Shown here: one piece after another, positions 1 through 5,569 of the stretch
Layout of the letters: each line of letters begins with the position of its first letter
Position numbering within the stretch: the stretch's first letter is position 1
From: UMGS755 sp045595795
GTDB lineage: Bacteria > Bacillota > Clostridia > UBA1381 > UBA9506
NCBI GenBank assembly: GCA_045595795.1
Contig: JAZOBC010000070.1
Span: forward strand, 1-20,237
Reading direction: 5' to 3'
DNA: 20,237 nt
Notes under the pieces: generated by a model
What the model was told of the DNA's origin: nothing
Databases searched by the model: none
Seen by the model: only the letters and a program-made list of their open reading frames with translations
Made by a program: the position numbers and the translations under genes

Positions 1-22
1 CTTGGCCTCCGACTTCAATCAT
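1..22 (-). CDS. Start of a downstream gene, probable RHS immunity protein (partial)
   Basis: Reading leftwards, an ATG at 22-20 is preceded by AAGGAG (complement of 29-34) with a 6-nt spacer, and opens M-I-E-V-G-G-Q before the window ends. It begins 16 bases after the stop codon of the RHS tip gene. In polymorphic toxin loci the small gene directly after the RHS tip usually encodes the cognate immunity protein, so that role is inferred from position only. Seven codons cannot identify a family. Confidence 0.5.
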
Positions 23-38
23 TTCTTTCTCCTTGTTT

Positions 39-1169
39 TTATTTGATTAATTCAAACGTATCTTGTTTTAAATAATAGACTCGACTTCCAAATTGAACTT
101 TGTAATCATTTTCGGATGCGATAATTGGAGCATATCCTATATCTCCCAACATGCCATCTATAATACCAATTACGCCGCCAAATGGAAAATTTGCAAACGT
201 TGGATCAGAACCAAATACAGCAATCATATCACGAATATAGTTTTGGGTTGCTCCGTTTAATTTACCTACCTCAATAGCAGGGATATTTGAACAAGTTATA
301 TCATATCTACTGTTATTTCCAATATAAAAAGTATAATTAAAATCCTTGTAACTTACTTTTTCATACACGTTTTCCTGGGTTCCAATAGAAAATCTCTGAT
401 AATATTTATTATCTCGTTTAAACAACATAAAAATAATATCACTATTAAATAAATCGGTCTCTGTTGTTGCAAAATCTTGGATACCAAAGTCCCTATAAAG
501 CATCTTGTCATCTATATACATTCTGTAAACTAAATCATTATCCAACTTTAAATATGGTACCAAACTTGAACTGGTATCCTGAAAATTTATTTTATATGGT
601 TGTTTTTTATATACCATACTTCCAGCAGAACCAAATGAAACAGTTGCAGAGCTACTTGTTGAATCCCAAGTTACAGTTCCTCCTAGACTTTCTACTGTTG
701 ATCTAAGTGGTACATCCTTCAACCCCCACGGATCCACAAACATAACCGGATTATTCCCACAATACGCATACCAATTCAGTCCATCCCTTGCAGGGTCTTC
801 CGTTATGAATCGTCCTATGCTCGGGTCATAATACCGATTTCTGAGGTAAATCAGTCCTGTTTCGGCATCGTAGTATTCCCCTGCATATCGCATGGAATCC
901 AGGGCCGGGTCGGGGTTAACCTCACCAACGATTTCACCGCCGGGCGTTCCGCCCTCAAAGGGGGCTTCGGTTTGCTCATAGAATGTGGCAGGGCGCAGAC
1001 GCGCACCGCTCCAGCTGCTGTAGAAATCTCGGCTGCCATACACCAACAAGCCCAACTGCTGAACACCGGTCACATCCACGACGATTGCCTGTTCCTGATC
1101 ACTGGCATACAGCTTCTCTGAACACAAGGGGACGGTTCTACTGTGTTGTTGCCCTTGTGACGTTAGCAC
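39..1169 (-). CDS. Truncated RHS-repeat protein with variable C-terminal tip
   Basis: A 376-residue product starting at GTG 1169. Residues about 93-150 are an RHS-repeat-associated core: RYAGEYYDAETGLIYLRNRY, then YDPSIGRFITEDP, and an end at NPVMFVDPWGL. The roughly 225 residues after that boundary form the variable tip, and the DNA becomes visibly more AT-rich there. The tip begins with DVPLRSTVESLGGTVTWD, which resembles the copper amine oxidase N-terminal-like stalk domain; I do not recognise the rest. Before the core, residues about 27-60 (VDVTGVQQLGLLV, then SSWSGARL) resemble the end of an NPCBM-type carbohydrate-binding domain. RHS proteins are normally over 1000 residues, so this is a remnant or an orphan tip cassette. 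The first 25 residues are translated from a palindromic repeat, so the true start is uncertain. A promoter lies at 1222-1250. Toxicity of the tip is inference. Confidence 0.7.
   Translation of the reverse strand: MLTSQGQQHSRTVPLCSEKLYASDQEQAIVVDVTGVQQLGLLVYGSRDFYSSWSGARLRPATFYEQTEAPFEGGTPGGEIVGEVNPDPALDSMRYAGEYYDAETGLIYLRNRYYDPSIGRFITEDPARDGLNWYAYCGNNPVMFVDPWGLKDVPLRSTVESLGGTVTWDSTSSSATVSFGSAGSMVYKKQPYKINFQDTSSSLVPYLKLDNDLVYRMYIDDKMLYRDFGIQDFATTETDLFNSDIIFMLFKRDNKYYQRFSIGTQENVYEKVSYKDFNYTFYIGNNSRYDITCSNIPAIEVGKLNGATQNYIRDMIAVFGSDPTFANFPFGGVIGIIDGMLGDIGYAPIIASENDYKVQFGSRVYYLKQDTFELIK
1121..1159. repeat. Small palindromic repeat, copy 1
   Basis: AACACA at 1121-1126 is mirrored by TGTGTT at 1142-1147, and CACAAGGG at 1123-1130 by CCCTTGTG at 1152-1159, giving two nested inverted repeats. 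The left 19 bases recur at 1261-1279 with three mismatches. The element is read through by the proposed RHS fragment. Confidence 0.6.
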
Positions 1170-1221
1170 ATATCGAGAATTCGTCAGAATTCATATCGAC
1201 GATTTCATCTTTAATGAAATC

Positions 1222-1250
1222 ATTATATCATATCCACCAAAACTTTGCAA
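1222..1250 (-). promoter_or_regulatory. Sigma-A type promoter for the RHS tip gene
   Basis: On the minus strand, TTGCAA (1250-1245), a 17-nt spacer and TATAAT (1227-1222) point at the RHS remnant. The bases from the -10 box onward (complement of 1210-1227) are identical over 18 nt to those of the kinase promoter at 10196-10213. A hairpin of GATTTCAT and ATGAAATC follows in the leader. Confidence 0.6.
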
Positions 1251-1260
1251 CGCCATTTGA

Positions 1261-1283
1261 AACACAAGGAGACAATTCTATCC
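1261..1283. repeat. Small palindromic repeat, diverged copy 2
   Basis: AACACAAGGAGACAATTCTA matches the left half of the element at 1121 in the same orientation, with three mismatches over 19 nt. The right arm is not recognisable, so this is a degraded or partial copy. Confidence 0.45.
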
Positions 1284-1311
1284 CTCGCCTGATAAAAATA
1301 TTCCATCCCCC

Positions 1312-1340
1312 TTGACAAGCAAAACAAAATTCGATATAAT
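1312..1340 (+). promoter_or_regulatory. Sigma-A promoter for thiT
   Basis: TTGACA at 1312-1317 and TATAAT at 1335-1340 are both perfect consensus and separated by exactly 17 nt. Transcription would start just before the TPP riboswitch. Confidence 0.9.
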
Positions 1341-1346
1341 AATAAA

Positions 1347-1431
1347 AAAATATCGGGGAGCCTTTGGCTGAGAGGAAATTTGATTTCGACCCGTAACCTG
1401 ATTTGGATAATGCCAACGTAGGGAATATTTC
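1347..1431 (+). promoter_or_regulatory. TPP riboswitch (THI element)
   Basis: The conserved THI segments occur in order: CGGGGAGCC near 1354, GGCTGAGAGG at 1366-1375, GACCCGTAACCTGATTTGG at 1388-1406 and TAATGCCAACGTAGGGAA at 1408-1425. The P1 helix can form between AAATAT (about 1348-1353) and ATATTT (1425-1430). Thiamine pyrophosphate binding by this class turns off downstream expression. A terminator hairpin lies between it and thiT, so control is probably by transcription termination. Confidence 0.97.
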
Positions 1432-1446
1432 ACATTGCTTTCGCGA

Positions 1447-1485
1447 GCGGAAACTGCCCATACGTGGCTGTTTCCGCTTTTATTT
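1447..1485 (+). terminator. Riboswitch-controlled intrinsic terminator
   Basis: GCGGAAAC (1447-1454) pairs with GTTTCCGC (1470-1477) and is followed by TTTTATTTT. It ends only two bases before the thiT ribosome binding site, as expected for the expression platform of the upstream TPP riboswitch. Confidence 0.85.
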
Positions 1486-1499
1486 TAGGAGGCTTTTTT

Positions 1500-2141
1500 A
1501 TGAAAACAAAACGCTTAGTCACATCTGCCATGCTCATTGCCATTGCCGCTGTGCTGTCTGTCATTCAGCCATTCCAACTGCCCTTTGGCGGCGGCATCAC
1601 CATCGCATCCATGATGCCCATTGTCTTAATCGCTTTTTGCTATGGCACACGTTGGGGCTTATTCTCGGCATTTATTTTCAGCCTGCTTCAGCTGTTTCTC
1701 GGTGCCAGAACCATTTCAGCATTCTTCCTCCCCGGTGATGAACAAATGGTTCTCTGGAAAGCACTCGCCGTCTGTTTTCTTGACTATATCCTCGCCTACA
1801 CAGTGCTTGGCTTCGGTGGCGTCCTGAAGCATAAAATCAAAAATAGTTCGGTGGCCATCTGCATAGGAAGCATCCTCGCACTTTCACTCCGCTACTTGGT
1901 ACATATCGTATCAGGTGCCGTCTTCTTTGGCTCTTGGGCAGAGTGGTTCTTCACCCAAGAAGGCTTTTACGCCATCGGCTCATCCATCATGGAACACTTT
2001 TCCGGTATAGGGCTTGCCACAATCTATTCCGTATTCTATAACGGAACCTACATGCTTCCGGAAATTATCATAACCGCCATTATAACACCCATTGTGTATA
2101 AAGCCCTCACAGCCTCTCATGCTATAGAAACAACAAGATAG
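1500..2141 (+). CDS. thiT: Thiamine ECF transporter substrate-binding subunit ThiT
   Basis: Encodes 213 residues, about six hydrophobic membrane segments and no soluble domain, matching the S component of energy-coupling factor transporters for thiamine. The family-typical segment FGGGITIASMMPIVLIAF is near the N-terminus and YNGTYMLPEIIIT near the C-terminus. The start is the ATG at 1500, behind AGGAGG at 1487-1492 with a 7-nt spacer; a longer reading frame from 1464 would begin inside the terminator hairpin. ThiT binds thiamine in the membrane and shares the ATPase module EcfA/EcfA' and EcfT, which are not in this window. Substrate assignment is supported both by the protein and by the TPP riboswitch. 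It is monocistronic: the next gene has its own promoter 12 bases after the stop codon. Confidence 0.95.
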   Translation: MKTKRLVTSAMLIAIAAVLSVIQPFQLPFGGGITIASMMPIVLIAFCYGTRWGLFSAFIFSLLQLFLGARTISAFFLPGDEQMVLWKALAVCFLDYILAYTVLGFGGVLKHKIKNSSVAICIGSILALSLRYLVHIVSGAVFFGSWAEWFFTQEGFYAIGSSIMEHFSGIGLATIYSVFYNGTYMLPEIIITAIITPIVYKALTASHAIETTR

Positions 2142-2152
2142 AAAAATCTCCC

Positions 2153-2181
2153 TTGACAAACTTCTTTGCTTGTATTATAAT
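2153..2181 (+). promoter_or_regulatory. Sigma-A promoter for the heavy-metal-binding membrane protein
   Basis: TTGACA (2153-2158), a 17-nt spacer and TATAAT (2176-2181), all consensus. The likely transcription start falls inside the palindrome at 2189-2204. Confidence 0.88.
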
Positions 2182-2188
2182 AAACTTA

Positions 2189-2204
2189 GTTAGTCTAAAC
2201 TAAC
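2189..2204. promoter_or_regulatory. Candidate DtxR/IdeR-family operator
   Basis: GTTAGTCTAAACTAAC is a palindrome with one mismatched pair (7 of 8 pairs match), centred just downstream of the -10 box where repressor binding would block initiation. The TTAG...CTAA pattern resembles iron or manganese boxes of DtxR-family repressors, known ahead of feo genes in Gram-positive bacteria. Assignment to that family is by resemblance only. Confidence 0.5.
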
Positions 2205-2229
2205 GCAATAACAGAAAAGGAGTTATAAC

Positions 2230-2595
2230 ATGAAAATACTGCTGACCATCATCATTTGTGTTGTTATTTTATTGGTTTGCATCTGCATCGGAATAATCTC
2301 CAAAAATAATACTAAACGCCAATGCAGTTGTTGTAATGGCAATCATCAAAACAACGAAACACCAGCTACAAACTATCCCCACAAAACATTGGTATATATC
2401 GAAGGCATGAGTTGCTCTCATTGCTCATCTCGGGTTGAAAAAGCCTTTAACGAATTGGGTAACTGCATCGCTACTGTCAACTTAGAAGAAAAATATGCTG
2501 AGGTTTTGTCTGCAGATCCCCTGCCCCAAGCAGACATTGAAGCTATGATTCAAAATTTAGGCTTCACCCCCATTTCGTTTACCGTTGTGCAATAA
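2230..2595 (+). CDS. Membrane-anchored heavy-metal-associated (HMA) domain protein
   Basis: A 121-residue protein with three parts. Residues 3-24 form a single hydrophobic helix; residues 31-35 are QCSCC, a small cysteine cluster; residues 52-118 form an HMA ferredoxin-like fold with the metal-binding loop GMSCSHC (Cys62 and Cys65). HMA domains of this type carry Cu(I) or similar soft metals. The N-terminal helix plus cysteine cluster resembles the small FeoB-associated cysteine-rich membrane proteins of Clostridia, which makes this look like that type of protein joined to an HMA domain. AAGGAG ends at 2222, 7 nt ahead of the ATG. It is a single-gene unit between a strong promoter with a DtxR-like palindrome and a terminator. 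The metal is unknown: the motif argues for copper, the operator for iron or manganese. Confidence 0.85.
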   Translation: MKILLTIIICVVILLVCICIGIISKNNTKRQCSCCNGNHQNNETPATNYPHKTLVYIEGMSCSHCSSRVEKAFNELGNCIATVNLEEKYAEVLSADPLPQADIEAMIQNLGFTPISFTVVQ

Positions 2596-2597
2596 CC

Positions 2598-2631
2598 AAA
2601 AAAGCATTGCTGCAATCAGCAATGCTTTTTT
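2598..2631 (+). terminator. Intrinsic terminator of the HMA gene
   Basis: GCATTGCTG (2604-2612) pairs with CAGCAATGC (2617-2625) around the loop CAAT. The A-run before and T-run after the stem would make it work in both directions. Confidence 0.92.
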
Positions 2632-2714
2632 ATGTCCATCTCTCCCTTCCCACCAAACACCAACTATAGTATGCAAGGTTTTTATAAAAAACTTAAAAAA
2701 CCTCAAAAAAATCC

Positions 2715-2743
2715 TTGACAACCAACCAAAACTGTGCTATCAT
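2715..2743 (+). promoter_or_regulatory. Promoter of the tRNA-Leu gene
   Basis: TTGACA at 2715-2720, 17-nt spacer, TATCAT at 2738-2743; the tRNA 5' end is 35 bases further on. The stretch 2632-2714 before it shows no gene. Confidence 0.85.
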
Positions 2744-2777
2744 ATATACGTTGTCAATCGACAAAACAAATAAATAT

Positions 2778-2864
2778 GCGGATATGGCGGAATTGGCAGA
2801 CGCGCTAGCTTCAGGTGCTAGTGGGAGCAATCTCGTGGAGGGTCAAGTCCTCTTATCCGCACCA
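2778..2864 (+). tRNA. tRNA-Leu, anticodon CAG
   Basis: An 87-nt class II tRNA with CCA encoded. The acceptor stem GCGGATA (2778-2784) pairs with TATCCGC (2854-2860). The anticodon stem CTAGC (2805-2809) and GCTAG encloses the loop TTCAGGT with anticodon CAG at 2812-2814. The long variable arm is typical of tRNA-Leu, and the T arm contains GGTCAAGTCC, close to the GTTCAA consensus with one change. It decodes CUG. Confidence 0.97.
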
Positions 2865-2911
2865 AAACAGAGCAAGTTACACAAATGTGTGATTTGCTCT
2901 GTTTATTTTTT
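2865..2911 (+). terminator. Intrinsic terminator of tRNA-Leu
   Basis: AAACAGAGCAA (2865-2875) pairs with TTGCTCTGTTT (2894-2904), with an inner ACAC/GTGT pairing, followed by a T-run to 2911. It begins directly after the CCA end. Confidence 0.9.
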
Positions 2912-2913
2912 AA

Positions 2914-3070
2914 CGGATGAGAGGACTTGAACCTTAAGAAGGCTTTGGGCGTTAAGTAAAACAGTCCGGTGGACTGTTTTATAGCGAAATGGTGCGCAGA
3001 CGGGTACCAAAGCCGTAGGCTTGGGTCGTCAAGCAGGTAAGACGCGTAGCGGCTGCGTCCTCTTATCCGC
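2914..3070. mobile_element. MITE-like 157-bp element carrying tRNA-Leu 3'-end sequence
   Basis: Thirteen-base terminal inverted repeats with one mismatch bound it: CGGATGAGAGGAC at 2914-2926 and GTCCTCTTATCCG at 3057-3069. Both match the T-arm and acceptor end of the adjacent tRNA-Leu, the left one inverted and the right one direct. The interior holds a perfect 10-bp hairpin, AAAACAGTCC (2958-2967) with GGACTGTTTT (2971-2980), and an imperfect one around 3005-3027 (ACCAAAGCC, GTA, GGCTTGGGT). No believable protein is encoded. Calling it mobile is inference from the inverted repeats; a decayed second tRNA gene is the alternative. Confidence 0.5.
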
Positions 3071-3075
3071 ACCAA
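3057..3075 (+). repeat. Exact 19-bp duplicate of the tRNA-Leu 3' end
   Basis: Bases 3057-3075 equal 2847-2865 exactly (GTCCTCTTATCCGCACCAA), 210 bp apart in direct orientation. Similar but diverged terminator hairpins follow both copies, so the duplicated unit extends past the tRNA end. Confidence 0.9.
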
Positions 3076-3076
3076 G

Positions 3077-3110
3077 AAAACAAGTTACATTTTATGTGAC
3101 TTGTTTTTTT
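3077..3110 (+). terminator. Second terminator hairpin, diverged copy of the tRNA terminator
   Basis: AAAACAAGT (3077-3085) pairs with ACTTGTTTT (3099-3107), with an inner ACAT/ATGT pairing, and ends in a T-run. It shares the CAAGTTACA core with the terminator at 2865. Confidence 0.85.
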
Positions 3111-3135
3111 CTTGCACAGTAGCATTTTTTCATAT

Positions 3136-3169
3136 AAAAAGACTGTCTCACATCAGTAAGACAGTCTTT
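3136..3169 (-). terminator. Intrinsic terminator of the alarmone synthetase-glycosyltransferase unit
   Basis: AAAGACTGTCT (3138-3148) and AGACAGTCTTT (3159-3169) form an 11-bp stem six bases past the minus-strand stop at 3175. The A-run at 3136-3140 supplies the U-tract on the minus strand. Confidence 0.88.
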
Positions 3170-3174
3170 CTTTA

Positions 3175-4425
3175 CTACTTCATCACAATATCTTCGACCG
3201 TTTTGGTCACAGAATGCTGAATTGGCTTCCACTCAACCTCAACAAACATGGCTGCAATGGCAATGGGCACATATGTCAGCATAAATAACGGAAATGTAAA
3301 CATATACAAAATCCGCTTCCATTTTTCACAATAAATCTTTTTCCATTCTGAAATCGTCGTAATACAACCCACAATGAAAAAGACCATATATAGCATCATT
3401 GCCGTGTGCAACAAAGCTTGCAACAAAGGCAACAGCTGTTCCGATTGAAGCAAAAGGCCCAGGAAAATTGCCACCACATTCAGCGCTACACTGATAAAGC
3501 TCAACATCATAGCAGGCATAATCGTCATCAGCATATCATAGCAGGAAAAACTTCCGCGAAGCATGCCTTTGGAAAGCTTCTTACCATAGTGCCTGAGCAC
3601 CTGGTAGAACCCTTTTGCCCAACGCAACCGCTGAATATAAGATTGATAAAAAGATGTCGGCTGCTCATCATATAACACAGCGTCACCGCAATAGCCGATT
3701 ATTTCCCCTTGTGCAATATTATCAACCGTAAACTCGATGTCCTCTGTCAGTAAATGATGAATCCAACCACCATTTTTCTGAATAAGTTTTGCATCAACCA
3801 AAAACCCGGTACCGGAAATCGCACAACTCACACCAAGCTGCATACGGGCATTATTTAAATATTTGGCCTCGCGCAAAAACCATAAGGAATAACCTGCTGA
3901 AATCCAGTTCTGACCATAGTTTTTCGTATTACGATAACTTGTCACAACGCTATATCCGTTATCAAAAACACGGTTCATTGCTTCAACAAATGTAGGCTCC
4001 ACTACGTTATCGGCATCAAAAACGAAAAATCCTTCATATTCTTTATCAGGAAAATCTTCCCGAATTCGATTGAGCAACCAGTTCAGCGCATACCCCTTAC
4101 CAACTTCCACATGGTTAAAACGCTCGTACACCTTTGCACCAGCACTTCTGGCAACCTCCGCCGTCCTGTCCGTGCAGTTATCGGCAACAACATAAATATC
4201 TAATAATTCCTTCGGATATGTCTGATTCAAAAGAGACTGAATCAAATTCCGAATCACCCGATACTCATTTCTTGCTGAAATCAAAACTGCATATCGGTGA
4301 TTCTTCGAAGCAAGATGCCGCTTTGGTTTCTTAAATAAACCCACCAGAATATAAATCGTCTGATGAAAATAGCATATCGTGAATAATATAAATATAAATA
4401 AATTAACCCATCCGATTATTTTCAT
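3175..4425 (-). CDS. Membrane-bound processive-type family 2 glycosyltransferase
   Basis: A 416-residue integral membrane GT2 enzyme. Residues 5-30 form one membrane helix. The cytoplasmic GT-A domain follows, with ADNCTD at 81-86, the metal-binding FDADN (Asp137, Asp139), the catalytic-base motif TED at 227-229 and QRLRW at 265-269. Together these mark the hyaluronan/cellulose/poly-GlcNAc synthase-like group that extends and exports a sugar chain. About three hydrophobic segments follow between residues 295 and 400. No PilZ domain is present. The sugar and product are unknown. The start ATG at 4425 has GGGGAG only 4 nt away. It lies 45 bases after the alarmone synthetase with no terminator visible between them, so the two are probably cotranscribed. 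Confidence 0.9.
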   Translation of the reverse strand: MKIIGWVNLFIFILFTICYFHQTIYILVGLFKKPKRHLASKNHRYAVLISARNEYRVIRNLIQSLLNQTYPKELLDIYVVADNCTDRTAEVARSAGAKVYERFNHVEVGKGYALNWLLNRIREDFPDKEYEGFFVFDADNVVEPTFVEAMNRVFDNGYSVVTSYRNTKNYGQNWISAGYSLWFLREAKYLNNARMQLGVSCAISGTGFLVDAKLIQKNGGWIHHLLTEDIEFTVDNIAQGEIIGYCGDAVLYDEQPTSFYQSYIQRLRWAKGFYQVLRHYGKKLSKGMLRGSFSCYDMLMTIMPAMMLSFISVALNVVAIFLGLLLQSEQLLPLLQALLHTAMMLYMVFFIVGCITTISEWKKIYCEKWKRILYMFTFPLFMLTYVPIAIAAMFVEVEWKPIQHSVTKTVEDIVMK

Positions 4426-4470
4426 AATGCTCCCCCAGTATGTTTAAAGCAAAAGGCGTCTTGAATCAAA

Positions 4471-5151
4471 CTATAAACCCTCCACAATATCGCGTACCTG
4501 TTGCATTTTTAAATCCAACTTATGACTTAAATCCGCACATTCATTCAATAGTTCTGCTGAACACTCCATTTTTTTCTGAGAAAGGACCTTTTTATATCGC
4601 ATTCTATGCTCTAAATTGGCCCATGACTCCATAGCAATGGTTCGTAACTGCACTTCCACGCGGACAAATCGCTTTTCATTTGACAAAAAAATAGGAATCT
4701 CAACTATTAAGTGTAAACTCCTATACCCATTTGATTTTGGATTAGCAATATAATCTTTTTTTTGAATTAACGTAATATCATCCTGCTTTAGCAAACAATC
4801 TGCCAACATATAAACATCATCAATAAAGCTACAAATCACTCGAATTCCTGCAACATCATTGAGATTTTTTTCAATAGATTGAACATCAAACTGCGTTCCC
4901 TTTCGCTGCAGTTTTTCCTGTATGCTTTGCATAGACTTTAACCGGGTTTTAATGGTCTCAATGGGATTTTTCTCACGATACAGAGATAATTGATCATCCA
5001 AAACCAAAAACTTTGTCTCAACTTCCCGCATTGCACAGCGATAATAGGTCATCATCTTTTCAAAGTCCAGTGCCAGGTCTTGAATGTGCTCAGGAGAAGT
5101 CTCATCCAAAAGTTTCTGAATCATCTGTCGCATTGACGGTTTTTCTTCCAT
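4471..5151 (-). CDS. Small alarmone synthetase (RelA/SpoT-domain GTP pyrophosphokinase)
   Basis: A 226-residue single-domain (p)ppGpp synthetase of the RelQ/YjbM-like kind. It transfers pyrophosphate from ATP to GDP or GTP. The synthetase motifs are intact: DVAGIRV at about 99-105, NGYRSLH at 141-147, EVQLRT at 166-171 and NLEHRMRYK at 179-187. The HD hydrolase and the TGS/ACT regulatory domains of long RelA/SpoT proteins are absent, which gives the usual small-synthetase length. I place the start at the ATG 5151, behind AAGGAAG; an upstream TTG at 5208 lies on the promoter's -10 box and cannot be the start. It heads a probable two-gene unit with the glycosyltransferase downstream. Confidence 0.93.
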   Translation of the reverse strand: MEEKPSMRQMIQKLLDETSPEHIQDLALDFEKMMTYYRCAMREVETKFLVLDDQLSLYREKNPIETIKTRLKSMQSIQEKLQRKGTQFDVQSIEKNLNDVAGIRVICSFIDDVYMLADCLLKQDDITLIQKKDYIANPKSNGYRSLHLIVEIPIFLSNEKRFVRVEVQLRTIAMESWANLEHRMRYKKVLSQKKMECSAELLNECADLSHKLDLKMQQVRDIVEGL

Positions 5152-5207
5152 TTCTTTGGCTTCCTTTCCGACAATCCCCCGACCGCCCTCGAAGCAGTCA
5201 CGCCTCA

Positions 5208-5236
5208 ATCATAGCACACAAAGCCTATTATGTCAA
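5208..5236 (-). promoter_or_regulatory. Promoter of the alarmone synthetase-glycosyltransferase unit
   Basis: On the minus strand, TTGACA (5236-5231), a 17-nt spacer and TATGAT (5213-5208). The leader to the ATG at 5151 is about 50 nt. Confidence 0.85.
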
Positions 5237-5507
5237 TTAAAAATATACAAAATTTGTATGAACTATTTGTTACAAAATCACACAAAGAGTGCTCATCGTC
5301 TGTCAAAACAGTCTGTCTCACCTCACCGATACATGTTTATATTCTATGCAAAAACATGAGAAAATGAACCCGGAAAGGAAAATAATGATAAAAAATATCA
5401 TAAAGAAAATCACTACATCAATTACAACAAATTTTTCTATACATTGCTTATTATTGATTTCATGACGCCCAAAAGTCAAAGAAAGCACATAAAACCAAAA
5501 TAAAAAT
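5237..5507. other. Intergenic stretch without a recognised gene
   Basis: AT-rich DNA between the alarmone synthetase promoter and the terminator of the exchanger operon. The only reading frame of note (69 codons, minus strand, 5318-5527) is hydrophobic low-complexity, starts inside the terminator hairpin and has no ribosome binding site. I see no RNA gene or convincing repeat. Confidence 0.6.
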
Positions 5508-5535
5508 GAGCCTGTATGCATAATCACACAGGCTC
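5494..5535 (-). terminator. Terminator of the Na/Pi-Na/Ca transporter operon
   Basis: GAGCCTGT (5508-5515) and ACAGGCTC (5528-5535) form the stem. Read on the minus strand it is followed by ATTTTTATTTT. It lies 34 bases past the stop codon at 5570. Confidence 0.88.
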
Positions 5536-5569
5536 AAAACACAATAAACAAAATTTATGTAAACAAAGC

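Noticed and set aside
464..706. 80-codon plus-strand frame opposite the RHS tip
   Set aside because: It is a shadow of the minus-strand gene with no ribosome binding site and no recognisable motif.
2818..3075. 85-codon minus-strand frame opposite the tRNA and the inverted-repeat element
   Set aside because: It is antisense to the tRNA-Leu 3' half and built from repeat DNA, and it has no ribosome binding site; it is a byproduct of the repeat.
5152..5208. TTG start of the alarmone synthetase at 5208
   Set aside because: The codon overlaps the -10 box, so it would not be transcribed; the extra residues do not resemble the family.
5318..5527. 69-codon hydrophobic reading frame on the minus strand
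   Set aside because: It starts inside the transporter-operon terminator hairpin, has no ribosome binding site, and reads AT-rich low-complexity DNA.
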